Source of the DNA: Rhodopseudomonas sp.
GTDB lineage: Bacteria > Pseudomonadota > Alphaproteobacteria > Rhizobiales > Xanthobacteraceae
Direction of reading: 5' to 3'
Assembly (NCBI GenBank): GCA_016124795.1
Contig: WGNB01000007.1
Location: 62,001 to 126,000 of the forward strand
DNA length: 64,000 nucleotides
Shown: positions 26,364 through 35,311 of the stretch, piece after piece
Numbering within the stretch: the stretch's first letter is position 1
Layout: each line of letters opens with the position of its first letter
Made by a program: the position numbers and the translations under genes
The notes under the pieces: generated by a model
Seen by the model: only the letters and a program-made list of their open reading frames with translations
What the model was told of the DNA's origin: nothing
Database searches by the model: none

Positions 26364-28370
26364 TTAACCGGCCCCGGCAGCCGACCCGTGCAACGCGACA
26401 TCGATATGATCGGGCGGCAGGCCGTCGCGATGCCGACTCATCATGGCTTCGAAGGCGAATTCGAGATCGTGGGTATAACGCGCGGTATCGAATAATGGCT
26501 TGGCCGGCCGGTCGCTGGCCAATCGCTGTCTCAGCGCCATAAGCGCGGTGCGGTCGTTATAAAGACCCACCGCCCGCTCGATATAAGCCTGCGGCGTCGT
26601 CACGATCAGTTCCGACAGTCCGGCCGCACTCAGCAGGCTGGCCGCCACCCGGCCGGCAAAGGTTTCACCGATCAAAGTCAGAACCGGCAAGCCGGCCCAG
26701 AGCGCATCGTTGGCGGTGGCATGGGCGTTGTAAGGCAGCGTATCGAGGAACAGATCGGCCAAGGCGAGCCGCGCCAGATGGTCGGCATTGTCCGGCACAC
26801 GTTTGGCGAATATCAGCCGCGAAGGATCGACGCCTTTCGCCTCGGCCTGCCGCCGCAAATTCGCGGTCGCGGTGGCATTGCCTTCCGATAACCACAGCAC
26901 GCTGCCGTCGCATTGCTTCAGGATGTCCATCCAGCGATCGAAGCTCGCCGGATTGATCTTGTAATTGTTGTTGAAACAACAGAACACGAAACTGTCCGCC
27001 GGCAAACCGAAGGCGGCGCGGTCGATCGGTTTATCGGCAATCGCGCGCCGCGAATCGTTCGGCATATAGCTGTTCGGCAGGGTAACGATCTTCTCGGCGT
27101 AGTGCCGATGCCGCTCGGGCGGGATCAATACCGGGTCGCCGATCAGGTAATCGATGTAATCGGCGCCGAGCGTGCCGGCATAACCGAGATAGTTGACCTG
27201 AATGGGTGCCGGACGGTGCGCCAAGATGCCGGGACTGGCGCCGGCGGTGTAGCCCATCAGATCGACGGCGATATCGACATCAAGGTCGCGCAGCATCCGC
27301 ACCACTTCGCCGTCGCCGCGGGTGCCGACATCGACGAAACGATCGAAAGCCTTTTCAAGCCGGACACGCATCGCGCCCGTGTCGCGCGGACCGAACGAGA
27401 CAGCGACGGTTTCGAACCGCGCCCGGTCGTGCCGTTCGAACACGCCCGCCAGCAGATAAGCCACCGGATGGTCGCGCAAGTCTCCCGACAGATAGGCAAC
27501 ACGAATGCGCGGCCGATCATGACGCTGCCCGGTCCACACCGCGGACTCCGGCGGCGCATAGTTTTCCTTGTTGAAGGCCCTGGCGTAACGCAACTGCTCT
27601 TCGGGCGAACACGGCAACGACAACAGCGTGAACGGGTCGGCCGCCAGGCGATCGGCGATCGAGGCCAGAAGATGCGCGCAATCGGCGTCATAGTCGCGCC
27701 AGTCGCACAGGTTCATCTTGCTGAACAGCCGTGCGCCTTCGACGCCGGCCAATGTCGGGTTCAGCGCCAGCGCCCTGGCATAGGCGTCGAAAGCTTCGTC
27801 ATGACGACGCTGCTCGTTGAAGATATTGCCGCGTCCGAGCCAGGCTTCGGCCGAATTCGGATCGACCGCAATCGCTTTGTCGAAATCGGCAAGCGCCTCT
27901 TCGTAACGCTTGAGCTTGCTCAAGGACTTTCCGCGATTAACCAGCGGCCCGGCGATTTCCGGATTGAGCGCGATGGCGCGGCTGAAATCGGCAATCGCCT
28001 CGTCGTGGCGCTGCAACGTGCTCAGGACCGTGCCGCGATTATTCCAGCTCTCGGAAACATTGGGATTGAGTTCAAGCGCCTTGCCAAACTGCACCAGGGC
28101 CTGTTGCGGCTTGTTGAGGTGCTTCGAAATCAGACCGTAATTATAGAACGACACGTCCGAGCTTTGATGCAGCATGACCGCCTTGGCGACGAAGCGCTCG
28201 GCCTCGGCGAAACGTTGCTGGCTCATCAAGACAACGGTCAACAGATTGAGCGCCGCGATATGCCCGGGCTGCTTGTCGAGAACCCGCCGGAACAATTTCT
28301 CGGCCTTGTCGAACTGGCGACCGTTAAGCGCCGCGATGGCGTCGGACATTAATTTATCGGGCAAGCTCAT
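26364..28370 (-). CDS. TPR-containing O-linked N-acetylglucosamine transferase, SPINDLY family
   Basis: This 668-residue protein has an N-terminal TPR superhelix (roughly residues 1-210, seen as repeated patterns such as SWNNRGTVLSTLQRHDEAIAD), then a Glyco_transf_41 domain. Segments include RIRVAYLSGDLRDHPVAYL near 284, GYTAGASPGILAHRPAPIQVNYLGY near 365, CCFNNNYKINP near 460 and LFLDTLPYNAHATANDALWAGLP near 540. The family transfers GlcNAc from UDP-GlcNAc to Ser/Thr. The target is unknown; no flagellin or adhesin gene is adjacent. The ATG at 28370 is chosen rather than the TTG at 28457. Confidence 0.92.
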   Translation of the reverse strand: MSLPDKLMSDAIAALNGRQFDKAEKLFRRVLDKQPGHIAALNLLTVVLMSQQRFAEAERFVAKAVMLHQSSDVSFYNYGLISKHLNKPQQALVQFGKALELNPNVSESWNNRGTVLSTLQRHDEAIADFSRAIALNPEIAGPLVNRGKSLSKLKRYEEALADFDKAIAVDPNSAEAWLGRGNIFNEQRRHDEAFDAYARALALNPTLAGVEGARLFSKMNLCDWRDYDADCAHLLASIADRLAADPFTLLSLPCSPEEQLRYARAFNKENYAPPESAVWTGQRHDRPRIRVAYLSGDLRDHPVAYLLAGVFERHDRARFETVAVSFGPRDTGAMRVRLEKAFDRFVDVGTRGDGEVVRMLRDLDVDIAVDLMGYTAGASPGILAHRPAPIQVNYLGYAGTLGADYIDYLIGDPVLIPPERHRHYAEKIVTLPNSYMPNDSRRAIADKPIDRAAFGLPADSFVFCCFNNNYKINPASFDRWMDILKQCDGSVLWLSEGNATATANLRRQAEAKGVDPSRLIFAKRVPDNADHLARLALADLFLDTLPYNAHATANDALWAGLPVLTLIGETFAGRVAASLLSAAGLSELIVTTPQAYIERAVGLYNDRTALMALRQRLASDRPAKPLFDTARYTHDLEFAFEAMMSRHRDGLPPDHIDVALHGSAAGAG

Positions 28371-28616
28371 GATGCAGGTGAACTTTCGGACGAAACAGAC
28401 GACCCGCTCAATATCGCGCGGGCGCTTCCGAAATCCAAAGGTCCTAATCCGCCGCAAAAGTCAAAATCGAGCGGGACGGCGCGGCTCAATGGGCCGAATC
28501 GATAATCGTCCTGACGGATCGCGTCCTGTCCTGCGCGGGGAGCCTTGCGCAAAAGCATCTGCGCGGCTTGCGGCAAGGTCGCCCCATTGACCGGCGGCAC
28601 CCGCCGACCGGATACC

Positions 28617-28639
28617 AAAAACCCGGGCATTGCCCGGGT
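28617..28639 (-). terminator. Intrinsic terminator after tRNA-Val
   Basis: The stem of nine bases (ACCCGGGCA with TGCCCGGGT, around 28621-28639) is followed, on the minus strand, by a T run (A run at 28617-28621). It lies 25 bases beyond the tRNA 3' end and in its direction. Confidence 0.85.
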
Positions 28640-28664
28640 CCAGCATCGATCAAAGACTTAAAGG

Positions 28665-28739
28665 TGGTGGGCGCGACAGGGATCGAACCTGTGACCCCTA
28701 CCATGTCAAGGTAGTGCTCTCCCGCTGAGCTACGCGCCC
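28665..28739 (-). tRNA. tRNA-Val, anticodon GAC
   Basis: The minus strand folds as a cloverleaf. The acceptor stem is GGGCGCG paired with CGCGCCC. The D arm carries AGCTCAGCGGGAGAGC. The anticodon arm is CTACC-TTGACAT-GGTAG with GAC at the anticodon, and the T loop is GTTCGATC. CCA is encoded at 28665-28667. A terminator follows. It is a single-copy tRNA gene here, not near an integrase. Confidence 0.97.
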
Positions 28740-28987
28740 TTTAGTCCGCAAACCTCTAACGGCTCCCCGGCGGGGTGGCAAGGCCGTTGTCGCGAAGTCC
28801 CGGGCCAAATCCAGGCGGTAATCGGCCCGGGCTGCCGTCTCAGGCCGCGGCATGTCCGCCAGAACGACAAAAATCACCGCCCCGGCTGCAAACCGCAACA
28901 ATGGATATCGATCCGGCGTCAGGTCAGCGCGCCAGCAGGCGGACGTGCCAGCCGGTCGCCGACACCGAGCCCGGTCCCAAGGCGGCC

Positions 28988-29347
28988 TCAGGCCGCGAGC
29001 ATCTTGTGAACTTCGTTAACCAGATCGCGCAAATGAATCGGTTTCGACAGCACCTTGGCCTGCTTCGGCGCGGTTGAATCGGCATTCAGCGCCACGGCGG
29101 CAAAGCCGGTGATGAACATGATCTTGATATCGGGGTCGAGTTCGGCGGCCCGGCGGGCCAGCTCGATGCCGTCCATTTCCGGCATCACGATATCGGTCAG
29201 GAGCAGTTCGAACGGTTCCTCGCGCAGCCGCTGATAGGCCGACAGGCCGTTGTCGTAGGACGTCACCTCAAATCCGGCGTTTTGCAGGGCTTTCACCAGA
29301 AAGCGCCGCATATCGGTATCGTCTTCGGCCAGCAGGATTTTCGACAT
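28988..29347 (-). CDS. cpdR: CpdR-type single-domain response regulator
   Basis: This 119-residue receiver domain carries acidic residues DD near 9-10, the phospho-acceptor Asp52 in LLTDIVMPEMDG, a Thr near 80 and Lys in SKPIHLRDLVNEV near 103. The length, lack of an output domain and sequence match CpdR, which in Caulobacter delivers CtrA to ClpXP in its unphosphorylated state, under the CckA-ChpT phosphorelay. The start at 29347 is chosen, with a GAGG motif just upstream; an ATG at 29356 in the same frame is possible. It stands alone. Confidence 0.9.
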   Translation of the reverse strand: MSKILLAEDDTDMRRFLVKALQNAGFEVTSYDNGLSAYQRLREEPFELLLTDIVMPEMDGIELARRAAELDPDIKIMFITGFAAVALNADSTAPKQAKVLSKPIHLRDLVNEVHKMLAA

Positions 29348-29551
29348 CGTCCTCATTTACCCCGTACGCGCCAGCCCAAGTGCCGGCCCCAGCCCTCCCA
29401 TAAGACTTATGCCGGGTAAATAACGGGTGAAGCCAAAGCTTCCCTTGGCTTTATCGCAAAGCGCATGGACAATAGACGGTGTAATGGACCCAAAACGGCC
29501 TTATCTCGAGGTTATCCGGGGAACCCTGCCCTCACATGACAGCCGCCTTTC

Positions 29552-30442
29552 ATGAGTGACCTCCGCGACGAACTCGACCCGCCGTTCGACATCATCGAGC
29601 CGGCTGTCTGCCGCGCCCCGGCCTTGTTCAATTCGCCGCATTCCGGATCGACCTACCCGCAGGCTTTTTTGAGCCAGACCCGCCTCGACGTCACCACCTT
29701 GCGCCGGTCCGAGGACAGTTTTGTTGACGAATTGATGGCCGGCGTCGTCGGCCACGGCTATCCGCTGATGCGGGCGCATTTCCCGCGCTGCTTCGTTGAC
29801 GTCAATCGCGAGCCCTATGAGCTGGACCCGCGGATGTTCGACGGTCGGCTGCCGTCCTTCGCCAATACGAGGTCCATGCGGGTCGCCGGCGGCCTCGGCA
29901 CCGTGGCCCGGGTGGTCGGCGATGCCCAGGAAATCTACGACCACCGAATCCCGATAGACGACGCGCTCAACCGAATCGAAAGCCTGTACAAGCCCTATCA
30001 TCGCGCCTTGCGGAAGCTTTTCACCAAGCTACACCGCGATTTTGGCGCCGCGATCCTTGTCGACTGCCATTCCATGCCGTCCTCGGCCGGGCACAAAGAC
30101 GAACGCCCACGGCCGGAGTTCGTTATCGGCGACCGCTACGGCACCAGTTGCATCGGTATGGTGGCCGAAGTGACCGAACAAACCCTGCGCGGCATGGGCT
30201 ACACGGTCAGCCGGAACAAACCTTACGCCGGCGGCTTTATCACTGAGCATTACGGCAACCCGGCCGCCGGGCTTCACGCCATCCAGATCGAGATCAATCG
30301 CGGCCTCTATATGGATGAGCGGCGCTACCAGAAGTCGGTTGGGTTCGACCGATTGGCAGCCGATCTCGAGGTTCTTGCCCGGCGTCTGGGCGAAATTCCT
30401 CTCGAAATCCTGCGGCCCTACCGGGCGGCGGCGGCTGAATAG
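29552..30442 (+). CDS. N-formylglutamate amidohydrolase family protein
   Basis: This 296-residue protein has the FGase fold. It shows NSPHSGSTYP near residue 27 (His as metal ligand), a Glu-Asp pair in RRSEDSFVDEL near 52, RCFVDVNREPYELDPRMF near 85, LVDCHSMPS near 168 and TEHYG near 230. It hydrolyses N-formyl-L-glutamate to formate and glutamate, the last step of one histidine degradation route. The rest of the hut pathway is not seen here, so the true substrate is open. It is unlinked to its neighbours. Confidence 0.88.
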   Translation: MSDLRDELDPPFDIIEPAVCRAPALFNSPHSGSTYPQAFLSQTRLDVTTLRRSEDSFVDELMAGVVGHGYPLMRAHFPRCFVDVNREPYELDPRMFDGRLPSFANTRSMRVAGGLGTVARVVGDAQEIYDHRIPIDDALNRIESLYKPYHRALRKLFTKLHRDFGAAILVDCHSMPSSAGHKDERPRPEFVIGDRYGTSCIGMVAEVTEQTLRGMGYTVSRNKPYAGGFITEHYGNPAAGLHAIQIEINRGLYMDERRYQKSVGFDRLAADLEVLARRLGEIPLEILRPYRAAAAE

Positions 30443-30533
30443 GCCGAACAAGGCCGGCTATTGCGGTTTTGCGAAAGCGCAGTGCTGATTCCGGCTCAAC
30501 CGGGCCGGACAAGTTTCGCGATAACCGCGGTAC

Positions 30534-30617
30534 AAAAAAAAGGGCCGCTCACGTAGAGCGGCCCAAGTCTAGGGAGGAAACGCCCAAGGAGGGCAACAGT
30601 AGCAATCGCTACCGCAT
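30534..30617 (-). ncRNA. Candidate small RNA with two C-rich anti-Shine-Dalgarno motifs
   Basis: On the minus strand a promoter-like pair, TTGATT (30646-30651) and TAGATT (30624-30629) with 16 bases between, would start a transcript of about 84 bases near 30617. It folds as a 5-bp hairpin (30599-30603 with 30608-30612), a GCCC/GGGC hairpin (30582-30585 with 30591-30594) whose loop region reads CCTCCTT, a single-stranded CCTCCC (30572-30577) and a 9-bp GC stem (30542-30550 with 30556-30564) ending in eight T residues. The design matches the CCUCC-loop small RNAs of Alphaproteobacteria. No protein of convincing length is in this region. Confidence 0.75.
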
Positions 30618-30931
30618 TGCAATAATCTACACCGCAGCGCACAAAAATCAAGTTCAAGAACGCGAATTTCCATGCATTTTTGCATAGCTGAATGCTGAAT
30701 TCGAAGCTTACAATTTTACCCATGCGGAAGGGTGCGAGCGTCGAAATTGCACCGCAGAATTGTACGGGCCGGCATTGGCTTTAAAGCGCACCGCCTGCCC
30801 GAGCGGCCCGCAAACACCCACTGGTGTCAGGCCGCTGTTGCCGCCAGCACATCTCTCCGATAGTCCGTTGCGGCCTTATCGAAGGTTTTGAACCGCGCGG
30901 AAACAGCGCAAACGGCAGGCAAGGGGCGTCC

Positions 30932-31714
30932 ATGACGGCGATCGATTTCACCAGTTTCGTCGATAAACTCGCTTCGGCTTCGGGCGATACCATCCTGCCC
31001 TTCTTCCGGACCGCGTTGGCTGTCGAAAACAAGCTCTCCGGCGGCTTCGATCCGGTGACTGCCGCCGACCGCGCCGCCGAAAACACGATGCGCAGTCTGA
31101 TTCGCACGAATTTTCCGGAACACGGCGTTCTCGGCGAGGAATACGGCTCGGAACGCACCGACGCCGAATATGTCTGGGTGCTGGACCCGATCGACGGCAC
31201 CAAATCCTTCATCTCCGGCATGGTCGCCTGGGGCACGCTGATCGGCCTGATGCGATTCGGTGAACCGGTGTTCGGCATGATGCACCAGCCCTTCACCAAG
31301 GAACGCTTCACCGGCGATGGCGGCGCGGCATCTTATCGCGGCCCCGCCGGCGACCGCGACCTGCATGTCCGGAAATGCGCTGGCTTGAGCGATGCGGTGC
31401 TGTTTACCACCAGCCCGCTGCTAATGAACGAGGCCGACCGTGCCTCATTCCGCAAGGTCGAGAATGTCGTGAAGCTGTCACGCTACGGTGGCGACTGTTA
31501 CGCCTATTGCATGCTCGCGGCCGGCCAGATCGACCTGGTGATCGAGACCGAGATCAAACCCTACGACATCGTGCCGTTGATCCCGATCATCCTCGGCGCC
31601 GGCGGCATCGTCACCACCTGGGAAAACGGCCCGGCACGAGGCGGCGGTCGCATCGTTGCCGCCGGCGACGCTCGCACGCACAAGGCCGCGCTCGAGATGC
31701 TGGCCAACGGCTAG
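30932..31714 (+). CDS. hisN: Histidinol-phosphatase, inositol-monophosphatase-type (HisN)
   Basis: This 260-residue protein has the IMPase metal motifs: GVLGEEYGSE near residue 66 with the Glu pair, LDPIDGTKSFISG near 86 and the C-terminal KPYDIVPLIPII near 208. The KPYDI form, instead of Trp-Asp, points to HisN (histidinol-phosphate to histidinol, histidine biosynthesis) rather than inositol phosphatase. The start at 30932 is supported by AAGGGG upstream; the open frame to 30824 has no ribosome site. It is Mg-dependent and cytosolic, and not linked to other his genes here. Confidence 0.88.
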   Translation: MTAIDFTSFVDKLASASGDTILPFFRTALAVENKLSGGFDPVTAADRAAENTMRSLIRTNFPEHGVLGEEYGSERTDAEYVWVLDPIDGTKSFISGMVAWGTLIGLMRFGEPVFGMMHQPFTKERFTGDGGAASYRGPAGDRDLHVRKCAGLSDAVLFTTSPLLMNEADRASFRKVENVVKLSRYGGDCYAYCMLAAGQIDLVIETEIKPYDIVPLIPIILGAGGIVTTWENGPARGGGRIVAAGDARTHKAALEMLANG

Positions 31715-31829
31715 GCCGTCACGCTCCCTATCGCCAGCATCGAGCTAGCTTCTACTTCGCCTAACCGAGTCATCCAAAACCACCGGCCAACCGTATCCCG
31801 TTCAGGCTCGTTCAAACGGGAGACCACAA

Positions 31830-32228
31830 GTGCCGGCTCGGCTCCTTGGAATTACCCTTGTGTCCTTTGCCGCAGCGGGACACATGGCGATTGCCGGTCC
31901 TTCCAACGGCATTATGGGGATTTGGCAGCGTGGCGACGGTGCCGCGCGCATCCGAATGGATCCGTGCGGCGACAAAATCTGTGCCACCAACATCTGGATT
32001 CGCAATCCTGCTCGACAGAATGAGCACGTTGGCGACAAACTAATTTTCAGGATCAAGCCCAACGGCAACGACTGGATCGGCGAGGCCTACGATCCGCAAC
32101 GTCACCTGAGCATGTCAGCCAAGCTCATGCCTTCCGGCGACACCATGATCTCAACCGGTTGCGTTCTTGGCGGAATTATCTGTCGCAGCTCGCGTTGGGC
32201 CCGAATCGAAACCGCTCCCCAACGATAG
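31830..32228 (+). CDS. DUF2147 exported protein
   Basis: This 132-residue protein starts with GTG, with GGGAG upstream. It has a short signal peptide (cleavage near IAG-PS at residue 23) and the DUF2147 core: GIWQRGDGAARIRMDPCG near residue 30, GDKLIFRIK, DWIGEAYDPQR near 80, and four Cys residues that may form disulfides. The function is unknown. The domain is widespread in Alphaproteobacteria and predicted periplasmic. It stands alone, not close to the DHFR-like gene downstream. Confidence 0.8.
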   Translation: MPARLLGITLVSFAAAGHMAIAGPSNGIMGIWQRGDGAARIRMDPCGDKICATNIWIRNPARQNEHVGDKLIFRIKPNGNDWIGEAYDPQRHLSMSAKLMPSGDTMISTGCVLGGIICRSSRWARIETAPQR

Positions 32229-32501
32229 ACGTTGACGGCTTGTTACGATGAAGAACTGAATACGGCTCATTACCGGATCTTTATCTCCAAACCACCGAAA
32301 CGGCCACAATTAAAATGGCCTTGCGCGCATCATCCGGGATGCGTGCGGATCTCCATTTACGTACTCTCGATAGGACCACCATCGCCTTTTCACGGTCAAC
32401 GCCGGCCAGTGATCCAACCCGGCAGGGCAAGCGTATCAAAGACAAGCCCGGCCGCGCGCTGAAGTTCGGAAACCCAAAATTTCAATAGCTCATTCAACAC
32501 T

Positions 32502-33080
32502 ATGGCGCTCTTTATCGAAGGCTTCGCGATCGTTTCGAACAATGGAATGGTCGCAGATGAAAGCGGCGTCATGCCGCCCAGCCTCATCATAACGGCCGAC
32601 CAGGAGTTTCTATCCCAAGCGCTCGATCGCGCGGTTATCATCGTACACGGCCGCAATTCACACGAACGACAGGCGAACTCTGCTCTCCGCCGCCGCCTGA
32701 TTGCAACGAACAGCGTCAAAACCACCGCTCCAACGTCCGATTACCCGCTCGCCCGGCTATGGAACCCGGACGGCGCATCTCTTGCCGATGCTGCCGCCGA
32801 GCTCGGCGTCAAAGAGGGAACTGCCGCCATTCTAGGAGGAACCAGGCTATATGAAGCCTTCCTGCCTCTTTATGATGTCTTCAATCTTTCTCGCATCACA
32901 ACGCTCGATATTCCCGACGGTCGCCCGGTGTTCCCGCTAGCGCCGAACGAATCACCAGAGCACCACTTGATCCAAAGCGGACTTTGCGCCGAGAAATATC
33001 GTGTCATTGACGCACCGCGCGGCGTGACCATGACGACATGGCGACGCCAATTCGGCATCAACCGCCCGACCTCGCCTTGA
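32502..33080 (+). CDS. Dihydrofolate reductase-like (RibD C-terminal fold) protein
   Basis: This 192-residue protein has a DHFR/RibD-C Rossmann-like layout: IEGFAIVSNNGMVAD at the N-terminus, VIIVHGRNSHE near 47, and AILGGTRLYEAFLPLYDVFNLSRI near 107. The last stretch, with the Gly pair, is the NADPH-binding loop of this superfamily. It lacks the catalytic acid pattern of classical FolA, so it may reduce another pterin or flavin precursor. The nearest gene downstream is folE, 97 bases away, and then a BLUF protein, which suggests a pterin-related role. Confidence 0.7.
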   Translation: MALFIEGFAIVSNNGMVADESGVMPPSLIITADQEFLSQALDRAVIIVHGRNSHERQANSALRRRLIATNSVKTTAPTSDYPLARLWNPDGASLADAAAELGVKEGTAAILGGTRLYEAFLPLYDVFNLSRITTLDIPDGRPVFPLAPNESPEHHLIQSGLCAEKYRVIDAPRGVTMTTWRRQFGINRPTSP

Positions 33081-33177
33081 CCGACCAGCCCAACGCTCAC
33101 CCCGAACGTCGGGTTTCGCTCACGTCATCCGACACCAACCGGTTTGCAACCAGCGCCTTAAATAGCCGCCCGACATT

Positions 33178-33891
33178 ATGACCACGAACAAAAGCGGAAA
33201 CAGCGAACTCACTCAAATTCCGGTGTCGGCACGAATCCGGCGCAGGCTGCAGGAAATGGGACATAGATACCGCGCGAACGATAACATTTCCGAATCTATA
33301 GCGCCCGGCGAACTTGACGAATTGTTTGATGAAGTCGCCGCCAAAATGCGCGGCGTTCTTGAAAGCCTCGTGATCGACGTGCAGCACGACCATAACACCC
33401 ACGACACGGCGCGCCGCGTCGCCAAAATGTATCTGACCGAGGTGTTTCGCGGCCGCTACCTGCCGCCGCCGCCGGTTACCGAATTTCCAAATGCGGCCAG
33501 CCTTAATGAACTGATGATCGTAGGCCCGATTACGATACGGAGCGCTTGCAGTCACCATTTCTGCCCAATCATGGGGCGGCTCTGGATCGGCATCATGCCC
33601 AACCAGCACTCCAACCTCATCGGCCTTTCGAAATACGCCCGTCTGGCCGAATGGATCATGTCCCGCCCACAGATACAGGAGGAAGCCATCACCCAACTGG
33701 CAGACCTGCTGATGGACAAGGTCAAGCCCGATGGCCTGGCCGTGGTCATGGAGGCGGATCACTTCTGCATGCACTGGCGCGGCGTCAAGGATACCGCATC
33801 AAAAATGGTGAACAGCATCATGCGCGGCTCGCTGCTCAAGGACGCCACGCTGCGTCGCGAATTTTTGTCCCTTATCAATCTGAAAGGCTAG
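33178..33891 (+). CDS. folE: GTP cyclohydrolase I
   Basis: This 237-residue enzyme converts GTP to dihydroneopterin triphosphate, the first step of folate and pterin synthesis. Zinc and active-site residues are seen: Cys124 with the following His pair in SACSHHFC, and His195/Cys197 in DHFCMHWRG. Other family segments are THDTARRVAKM near 80, NLIGLSKYARL near 145 and RPQIQEEAITQLA near 163. The C-terminal part around MRGSLLKD differs from the classical TSxxxG motif, so it is a divergent paralogue. It is followed after 7 bases by the BLUF gene. Confidence 0.9.
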   Translation: MTTNKSGNSELTQIPVSARIRRRLQEMGHRYRANDNISESIAPGELDELFDEVAAKMRGVLESLVIDVQHDHNTHDTARRVAKMYLTEVFRGRYLPPPPVTEFPNAASLNELMIVGPITIRSACSHHFCPIMGRLWIGIMPNQHSNLIGLSKYARLAEWIMSRPQIQEEAITQLADLLMDKVKPDGLAVVMEADHFCMHWRGVKDTASKMVNSIMRGSLLKDATLRREFLSLINLKG

Positions 33892-33898
33892 GTACGAA

Positions 33899-34327
33899 AT
33901 GCTCGTTCGCTGCCTCTACGCCAGCCGCGCACGCTCCCCGATCGATGCCACCACGCTTGACGCAATCTTGCGACAATCACGCGAAAACAATACGCCGCGT
34001 GGCATAACCGGCCTGCTCTGTATTGCCGCCGACGTCTTCATTCAAGTCATTGAAGGCGGACGCACCCCCGTAAGTGAACTGCTCAAATCAATCTTCGACG
34101 ACGACCGCCATAGCGATATTCGGCTCCTCAGCTACGAAGAAATATCCGAACGGCGGTTCCATGACTGGGCGATGGGGCAAGTGAACATGAACAAGATCAA
34201 CCCGGCCATGCTGCTGAAATATTCCGAAAAGGCCGAAATAAATCCATTTGACAATTCGGGGTCGACAACCATGGCTCTTATCAACGAGCTGTTGGCGACG
34301 GGCGCCATCGTCAACCGCGCGAATTGA
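33899..34327 (+). CDS. BLUF domain blue-light photoreceptor
   Basis: This 142-residue protein is a short single-domain BLUF sensor. All signature residues are at the spacing of AppA: Tyr7 (LYAS), Asn31 (NNTPRGITGLL), Gln49 (FIQVIEGG) and Trp90 with Met92 (HDWAMG). It binds FAD and undergoes the hydrogen-bond switch on blue light. There is no fused output domain; after the BLUF core come about 40 residues that may form the C-terminal helices. The gene follows folE by 7 bases, so it is part of a pterin-related operon. A partner protein must transmit the signal. Confidence 0.92.
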   Translation: MLVRCLYASRARSPIDATTLDAILRQSRENNTPRGITGLLCIAADVFIQVIEGGRTPVSELLKSIFDDDRHSDIRLLSYEEISERRFHDWAMGQVNMNKINPAMLLKYSEKAEINPFDNSGSTTMALINELLATGAIVNRAN

Positions 34328-34379
34328 CTTTCGCCGCGGCCGATCCAGCCCTTACCGAATTACCAGACTCCATCTGCCC

Positions 34380-34901
34380 CTAATGCGGATCGGGTATCAC
34401 CAGCAACTCGCCATACTGCAATTTGGTGTTTGTACTCACACGGTTGACGGCCGCGATAGCGCCAATGTCGCTGTGATAGCGTCGCGAGATGGAATACAGC
34501 GTCTCGTGCGGCGCGATCGTATGTACGACGTAGCGCCGGTTGCCGACAGGCGTCGCGGCTGCGTAAGCCGACCGCGTCGGCGGAATCGACGCCGTCACGT
34601 CGCGCCGGTCATAACGTGTCCTTGGCTCACAACTGGCAGCCTGGCGACTGGCAACCTGCCGACGCAGCTTCGGCGGCGGCGCATACGAAGCGGCGCGCGC
34701 AGCCGGCACAATTGCCGGTGGCTGGATCGTCGGCGGCAACTGAGCACCGCGTGGCTCGCTGACCTGCGTCCTTGAAATCGATCCCGTGGTTTCCGGCGGC
34801 GGCGGCGACGAACTGCAAGCACTGACCAGACAAGAAAGCACCAGCACCATCGCCACGCTCGCCGTCAGATATTCGCTCGTCCGAGCAATCGTAGATGCCA
34901 T
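34380..34901 (-). CDS. LysM domain lipoprotein
   Basis: This 173-residue protein has a lipoprotein signal: hydrophobic segment and lipobox VSAC at about residues 27-30. A Pro/Ala/Arg-rich linker follows, then a C-terminal LysM fold (RYVVHTIAPHETLYSISRRYHSD near 122, ending in QYGELLVIPDP). LysM binds peptidoglycan. It has no catalytic domain, unlike NlpD-type amidase activators with an M23 domain. The start at 34901 is supported by GGAGG 7 bases upstream. It faces the BLUF gene with the stops close together. Confidence 0.9.
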   Translation of the reverse strand: MASTIARTSEYLTASVAMVLVLSCLVSACSSSPPPPETTGSISRTQVSEPRGAQLPPTIQPPAIVPAARAASYAPPPKLRRQVASRQAASCEPRTRYDRRDVTASIPPTRSAYAAATPVGNRRYVVHTIAPHETLYSISRRYHSDIGAIAAVNRVSTNTKLQYGELLVIPDPH

Positions 34902-35311
34902 TGTGCTGCCTCCACGCAATTGACCACGCTGCATTGCTAGGGCACCGCGCGATACGAAGGCAACCCCGCTTGTTGGCTTAAGCTTATCCTCATGAACGGT
35001 CCGCTAAATTTACGGATGACCGCACAGACACGATCGGTCCAACATCAATAAATGCCTGCGGCACAGGGGCAATCGATCCATCGGCCGATGTATTGCCGCA
35101 TTGCGGCACGCCGCAAAATTAACCGAGGAAAACAGCGACTTTATAATTCGTCATCGCGCGGAGAGAACAGCAAACTTAAATACTTAAAAATTTAAAGGGA
35201 TTTTTACCTCGGGCAAATTTAGCACATGTTTTAGAGGTTATTTTTACTCTATTTGCCGATGCTGCCTTAAACGCGCCCAGGACGGGTGGCGTGAACATGG
35301 GGTAAGGCAAC
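34902..35311. other. AT-rich intergenic region, no gene recognised
   Basis: This 410-base region lies between the LysM gene start and the response regulator start. Its right part, around 35155-35260, is much richer in A and T than the surroundings and contains three TTAA tetramers at 8-base intervals around 35177-35196. I find no good ORF, no tRNA, and no terminator. It probably holds divergent promoters. Confidence 0.4.

Noticed and set aside
29430-29451. AAGCCAA/TTGGCTT hairpin before the formylglutamate amidohydrolase gene
   Set aside because: The loop is long and the T run short; it fits neither a clear terminator nor a known leader element.
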